Source of the DNA: SIG402 sp045639045
Lineage (GTDB): Bacteria > Bacillota > Clostridia > Christensenellales > Borkfalkiaceae
Assembly: GCA_045639045.1 (NCBI GenBank)
Contig: JAZUCI010000086.1
Coordinates: 1 to 19,241, forward strand
Length of the DNA: 19,241 bases
Direction: 5' to 3'
Made by a program: the position numbers and the translations under genes. Below the pieces are notes generated by a model. The model did no database searches. It saw nothing but the letters and a program-made list of their open reading frames with translations, and was not told the DNA's origin. This document shows positions 15,558 to 19,241 of the stretch, in pieces (positions within the stretch are counted from its first letter, which is position 1; the number at the start of each line of letters is the position of its first letter).

Positions 15558-15570
15558 AGGAAAAACGGTT

Positions 15571-16488
15571 ATGCAAACGAAAAAGGACGTATCATTGGTA
15601 ATTATGGCAGCGGGTATCGGCTCCAGATTTGGCGGAGGGGTAAAGCAACTGCAACGCGTGGGTCCCACGGGGCAGTTGATTATCGATTATTCCATTTACG
15701 ACGCATTGCAAGCGGGCTTTAATAAGATTGTATTCGTTATCCGCAGGGATATCGAGCAGGATTTTAAGGAAATGATAGGGGATCGCGTAGCGAAAAAGGT
15801 ACGCGTGGAATACTGTTTTCAGGAAAAGGACGATCTTCCCGCGCCTTTCGTAACCCCCGCGGATAGAACCAAGCCTTGGGGTACCGGGCAAGCCGTTTTG
15901 GCGGCGCGCGGCGTTGTGAACGAGCCGTTTGCGGTAATTAACGCGGACGATTACTACGGAAAAACCGCCTTTCAAAAGGTGTACGAATATTTAATTTCGC
16001 ATTACGGGGAAAGCGAAAACTGCTGTATGGCGGGCTTTATCTTAAAAAATACCTTATCTGAAAACGGCGCGGTTACCCGCGGTATCGTTTCGGTTAACGA
16101 AAAGGGGGAACTTGTAACCGTTAAGGAAACCAAGGGGATTATAAAAACCCCCGTGGGCGCGGCCGTGCAAACCGAAAACGGGGAAGAAGCATTGGATGAA
16201 AACAGCGTAGTTTCCATGAATATGTGGGGTTTACAACCCACCGTGATGCAAGACCTAAACCAAGGCTTTGCAAACTTCCTTGCCGGCGTTCCCGAAGGGG
16301 ATATCAAGGCGGAATTTTTACTGCCCACCTTTATCGACGGGCAAATTAAAAAAGGCGCGGTAAAGGTACAAATGCTTAAAACCCAAGATACTTGGTTTGG
16401 CGTAACTTATGCCGAGGACAAGCAAGCGGTAATCGATGCCCTATCGGCGTTAACCACCCGTGGCGAATACCCCGAAAATATGGAATAA
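15571..16488 (+). CDS. sugar-phosphate-type nucleotidyltransferase
   Basis: A 305-residue NTP-transferase-family protein (PF00483-like) expected to join a nucleotide to a phosphorylated substrate, releasing pyrophosphate. The nucleotide-binding loop is LVIMAAGIGSRFGGGVKQL (residues 9-27, R19, K25). PWGTGQAVLAA (102-112) and the metal-binding NADDYYG (124-130) follow. I chose the ATG at 15571, with AAAGG upstream; a longer TTG frame from 15520 would overlap the previous gene and add 17 residues that look non-native. The sequence is not the GlmU pyrophosphorylase type, and the substrate cannot be read from it. Its position directly behind a GlmU acetyltransferase-like protein suggests that the two act on the same sugar phosphate. 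A strong terminator ends the operon. Confidence 0.85.
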   Translation: MQTKKDVSLVIMAAGIGSRFGGGVKQLQRVGPTGQLIIDYSIYDALQAGFNKIVFVIRRDIEQDFKEMIGDRVAKKVRVEYCFQEKDDLPAPFVTPADRTKPWGTGQAVLAARGVVNEPFAVINADDYYGKTAFQKVYEYLISHYGESENCCMAGFILKNTLSENGAVTRGIVSVNEKGELVTVKETKGIIKTPVGAAVQTENGEEALDENSVVSMNMWGLQPTVMQDLNQGFANFLAGVPEGDIKAEFLLPTFIDGQIKKGAVKVQMLKTQDTWFGVTYAEDKQAVIDALSALTTRGEYPENME

Positions 16489-16500
16489 AAAACAAGAAGA

Positions 16501-16528
16501 AAAGCCCTACTTCAGTAGGGCTTTTTTT
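16501..16528. terminator. intrinsic terminator after the nucleotidyltransferase gene
   Basis: AAAGCCCTAC (16501-16510) pairs with GTAGGGCTTT (16515-16524) around the tetraloop TTCA, with seven T at 16522-16528. On the minus strand the hairpin is followed by a TTTTCTTCTT tract, so it may also end the xylBA transcript. Confidence 0.9.
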
Positions 16529-16577
16529 GATGTAATTTTTTTTAGTTTTCGCGTTTTAAAAATTTTTAAAATTATGT

Positions 16578-17903
16578 TTATTTCGCGCCAAACATTACGG
16601 CGTTCATAACGCTTTGTAAGTTTTCTTGCGCGCCGCTTATCGGTTCTTTGGTGCTGCCTTTTTCTTCGGCGTAAGCGGCAAGTTCTGTTAAGGAGGTCCT
16701 TCCGCTTACGATTTTTTTGCCCATTTCGGTGGTATAGAAGGTAGCGTATTTTTGCTTGATAAAGTCGTCAATTCTGCCGTCCTCTATCATAGCCGCTGCG
16801 TTCAAAAGCCCCAAAGCAAAGGTATCCATACCCAAAATATAGCCGTACAACATATCTTCAAACGTGTTGCTGGGGCGGCGAGTTTTCGCATCAAAGTTAA
16901 AGCCACCCGTAAGGCCGCCCGCCTTCAAAACTTCGTACATGCAAAGGGTTGCGTCGTATACGTTAGAGGGGAATTCGTCCGTATCCCAACCAAGCAATAA
17001 ATCCCCTTGGTTTGCGTCGATAGAACCTAACATGCCGTTAATTGCGGAAACCCTAAGTTCGTGTTGGAAGGTATGCCCCGCAAGGGTAGCGTGGTTCGCT
17101 TCAATGTTCATTTTAAAGTCTTTATCCAAGCCGTATTTTCTTAAGAAGCCGATGGCGGTTGCCGCGTCGAAATCGTATTGGTGCTTCATGGGTTCCTTGG
17201 GCTTGGGTTCAATGTAAAAATCACCCGTAAAGCCGATGGAACGGCCGTATTCTACCGCCATACGCATCAGGTTAGCGATATTTTTTTCTTCCAACAGCAT
17301 ATCCGTGTTCAAAAGGGTTTCGTACCCTTCGCGGCCACCCCAAAAAACGTAACCCTTACCGCCGAGTTTTACGGTCAGTTCCAACGCTTTTTTGGTTTGC
17401 GCCGCCGCAAAGCAGTAAACTTCCGCGCTGCAAGTGCTGCCCGCGCCACTCATATAACGGGGATTAGAGAACATGTTTGCCGTGCCCCACAGGCAACGGA
17501 TACCCGTTTCCTTCATTTTTACTAAAATATAATCGGTAATTTCATCCAAACGGTGGTTGGTTTCCTTAATATCGTCCGCTTCGGGAACCAAATCTACGTC
17601 GTGAAAGCAGAAGTAGGGGATGCCTAATTTTTGCATAAAAGCAAAGCCTACGTCTACCTTTGCTTTCGCGTGTTCCATGGTTGCGGGGGTAGCGCCAAAG
17701 GATTTATCCGTCGTTCCGCGCCCAAACATATCCGCGCCTTCCGCGCAAAGGTTGTGCCACCAAGCCATAGCAAAGGGCAAATGTTCTTTCATGGGCTTAC
17801 CCAAAACTACGCGTTCGGGGTCGTAATACTTAAAAGAAAGGGGATTTTTGCTTTGCGCGCCTTCATACTGAATTTGGGGTAAATTTTCAAAATAGTTTTT
17901 CAT
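16578..17903 (-). CDS. xylA: xylose isomerase (class II)
   Basis: Interconverts D-xylose and D-xylulose in the cytoplasm. The 441 residues match the longer class II enzymes. Active-site residues are present at the canonical numbers: H101 and D104 in CFHDVDLVPE, E232 and K234 in IEPKPKEP, E268 and H271 in NIEANHATLAGH, D296 in GSIDANQGD, and D307 and D309 in GWDTDE. A final metal ligand Asp follows in NFDAKTRR. The SD AAGGAG sits about 9 bases before the ATG and overlaps the xylB stop codon, so translation of the two is probably coupled. The gene is second in a xylB-xylA transcript, the opposite order to Bacillus subtilis. Confidence 0.97.
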   Translation of the reverse strand: MKNYFENLPQIQYEGAQSKNPLSFKYYDPERVVLGKPMKEHLPFAMAWWHNLCAEGADMFGRGTTDKSFGATPATMEHAKAKVDVGFAFMQKLGIPYFCFHDVDLVPEADDIKETNHRLDEITDYILVKMKETGIRCLWGTANMFSNPRYMSGAGSTCSAEVYCFAAAQTKKALELTVKLGGKGYVFWGGREGYETLLNTDMLLEEKNIANLMRMAVEYGRSIGFTGDFYIEPKPKEPMKHQYDFDAATAIGFLRKYGLDKDFKMNIEANHATLAGHTFQHELRVSAINGMLGSIDANQGDLLLGWDTDEFPSNVYDATLCMYEVLKAGGLTGGFNFDAKTRRPSNTFEDMLYGYILGMDTFALGLLNAAAMIEDGRIDDFIKQKYATFYTTEMGKKIVSGRTSLTELAAYAEEKGSTKEPISGAQENLQSVMNAVMFGAK

Positions 17904-17916
17904 TTTTTTTCTCTCC

Positions 17917-19241
17917 TTAAAATACGTTTTTTAATGCAGGATAAATTTTCTTAAATTGTTGATATTTTTCTTCGTATCTACTCGAAATTTCGCTATCGGG
18001 CAATACGCTTTCTTTGGTTTTTAAGAACTTTTCGGTTGCTTCGCTTACGCCTTTGAAAGCGCCTGCGGAAACCATCGCCAAAATTGCCGCCCCGTACGAA
18101 GGGCCTTCTTCACAAATCGGCAAATCCATGGGTAGGTTTAATACGTTGGCAAGAACGCTTTGCCATAGGTGGGATTTCGCCCCGCCCCCGCAAAGGGTAC
18201 AGCGGTTGATTGCAATACCGCAACCTTTCATAATTTCCAAGTTTTCTTTTAGGGCGAAGGCAACCCCCTCCAAAACGGCAAGCGTCATATCTTCGCGCTT
18301 GGTGTCCCTACGAAGTCCAAAGAAAACGCCACGCGCGTTTACGTCGTTCATGGGGCTACGTTCCCCCATCAGGTAGGGTAGGAAGAATACGTGATTGTTT
18401 CCCAAATCCGCCGCGGTAATTTCCGATTGTTCGCCCGCGTAATCTTCGGTTTGTAAAATATCCTTGCAAAACCACTCGTTGCACGAAGCCGCCGAAAGGA
18501 TGCAAGCCATAAGGTGATAATTGCCGTCCGCGTGCCTAAAATTGTGAATTCCATCTGCGGGAACTTCTAAAAACGTTTCGCAAGGCAAGAAAACCGTTCC
18601 CGAAGTACCAAGCGAAATGTTTGCCCTGTGCTTTTCGGGAAGAAGGGTGCCTATCGCCGCCCCCGCGTTATCCCCCGCGCCCGCCGCAACGGGAATTCCT
18701 TGGGGAAGCCCTAACGCTTCCGCCGCCCCCTCGGTTAAATATCCTGCGGTTTCGTAGCCCTTTAACAGTTGGGGAAGGGTTTCTTCGGTAATTCCGCAAA
18801 TGTTGCACATATCTTTTGACCAGCATCCGTTTTTCACGTCTAAAAACAGCATGCCCGCCGCATCGGATAAATCGGTGGTGAAATTCCCCGTCAAACGGAA
18901 ATTCAAATAGTCTTTAGGCAGTAAAATCTTGCGAATTTTCGCAAAGTTTTCCCCTTCGTTTTCCTTCATCCATAAAACCTTAGGCGCGGTAAATCCGGGG
19001 AATGCAACGTTGCCCGTCCACCCTTTCAACTTGTCTTTGCCAATTTTCTCGTTCAAAAACGCGGTTTGCTTTTCGCTTCTGCCGTCATTCCATAAAATGC
19101 AAGGGCGAATTACCTCGTTCGCTTCGTCTAAGGTCACTAATCCGTGCATTTGCCCCGCAACGCCAATGCCTGCAATTTCCGTTTTGTTGCAAGCGGCGGT
19201 TAATTTTTTAACCGTTGCCACAAGCGAAGTCGGATCGTAGC
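17917..19241 (-). CDS. xylB: xylulokinase, N-terminus outside the window
   Basis: Phosphorylates D-xylulose to xylulose 5-phosphate with ATP, for entry into the pentose phosphate pathway. This is an FGGY-family carbohydrate kinase. The frame is open to the window edge (visible start ..YDPTSLVATVKK) and shows about 440 residues; some 50-60 N-terminal residues with the first ATP-binding loop are missing. A GTG at 19221 lies inside the gene and is not the true start. Visible marks are GVAGQMHGL, the catalytic Asp in GAGDNAGAAIG, SLGTSGTVFL, the YLMGERSP segment, and GGGAKSHLWQ with GPSYGAAILA near the end. The stop is 13 bases before xylA. The operon promoter and any XylR operator lie beyond the window. 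Confidence 0.95.
   Translation of the reverse strand, partial: YDPTSLVATVKKLTAACNKTEIAGIGVAGQMHGLVTLDEANEVIRPCILWNDGRSEKQTAFLNEKIGKDKLKGWTGNVAFPGFTAPKVLWMKENEGENFAKIRKILLPKDYLNFRLTGNFTTDLSDAAGMLFLDVKNGCWSKDMCNICGITEETLPQLLKGYETAGYLTEGAAEALGLPQGIPVAAGAGDNAGAAIGTLLPEKHRANISLGTSGTVFLPCETFLEVPADGIHNFRHADGNYHLMACILSAASCNEWFCKDILQTEDYAGEQSEITAADLGNNHVFFLPYLMGERSPMNDVNARGVFFGLRRDTKREDMTLAVLEGVAFALKENLEIMKGCGIAINRCTLCGGGAKSHLWQSVLANVLNLPMDLPICEEGPSYGAAILAMVSAGAFKGVSEATEKFLKTKESVLPDSEISSRYEEKYQQFKKIYPALKNVF

Noticed and set aside
15520..15570. TTG start extending the nucleotidyltransferase upstream
   Set aside because: It would overlap the previous gene. The ATG at 15571 has a properly placed AAAGG, and the conserved nucleotide-binding loop begins a few residues later.
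19219..19221. GTG as the xylB start
   Set aside because: The frame stays open to the window edge with xylulokinase-like residues, and the N-terminal ATP-binding loop would be missing.
1..19241. Mobile element, CRISPR array, phage or defence system
   Set aside because: No transposase, integrase, direct-repeat array, nuclease module or toxin-antitoxin pair was seen. Gene content is housekeeping and sugar metabolism.

Overview
The window is ordinary chromosomal DNA from a low-to-mid GC, Gram-positive-type bacterium. It is most likely an uncultured member of the Clostridia (Bacillota). This rests on strong AAGGAG-type ribosome binding sites, near-consensus sigma-A promoters, frequent intrinsic terminators, the UPF0237/UPF0210 gene pair and a polA-coaE-lytic transglycosylase cluster. 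The genus is not visible; a gut lineage near Christensenellales is a guess. I see no transposase, integrase, phage gene, CRISPR array, toxin-antitoxin pair or rRNA, and no stretch over 300 bases lacks a gene.

Left part (1-4040): a tRNA-Leu(CAA) gene enters on the minus strand with its own promoter. A tight plus-strand cluster follows: polA (DNA polymerase I), coaE (last step of coenzyme A synthesis) and a membrane-anchored lytic transglycosylase. The stop codon of the last lies inside the promoter of a second tRNA gene. That tRNA-Leu has the unusual anticodon AAG and ends in an intrinsic terminator.

Middle part (4060-11480): an ArsP_2-type membrane transporter faces a minus-strand GtrA-like protein across a shared terminator. 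Divergent promoters then drive gtrA to the left and the ACT-domain (UPF0237) plus UPF0210 pair to the right. Next come dnaE (replicative polymerase alpha subunit) and luxS (S-ribosylhomocysteine lyase), closed by a terminator.

Right part (11480-16530): three separately promoted units. The first is an E2/CAT-fold protein that lacks the catalytic histidine. The second is pckA, the ATP-type PEP carboxykinase. The third is a two-gene unit: a GlmU-like left-handed beta-helix acyltransferase with no pyrophosphorylase domain, followed by a separate sugar-type nucleotidyltransferase. The promoters of the first two share a cre-like box over their -35 elements, which suggests common carbon control.

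Far right (16530-19241): a minus-strand xylose operon, xylB then xylA, which feeds xylose into the pentose phosphate pathway. xylB is cut by the window end.

No clearly new multi-gene system is evident. The best leads are the stand-alone GlmU-like acyltransferase with an unrecognised N-terminal region, the E2-like protein with His replaced by Glu, the A34 tRNA-Leu, and the uncharacterised ACT/UPF0210 pair with a palindrome centred on its promoter.
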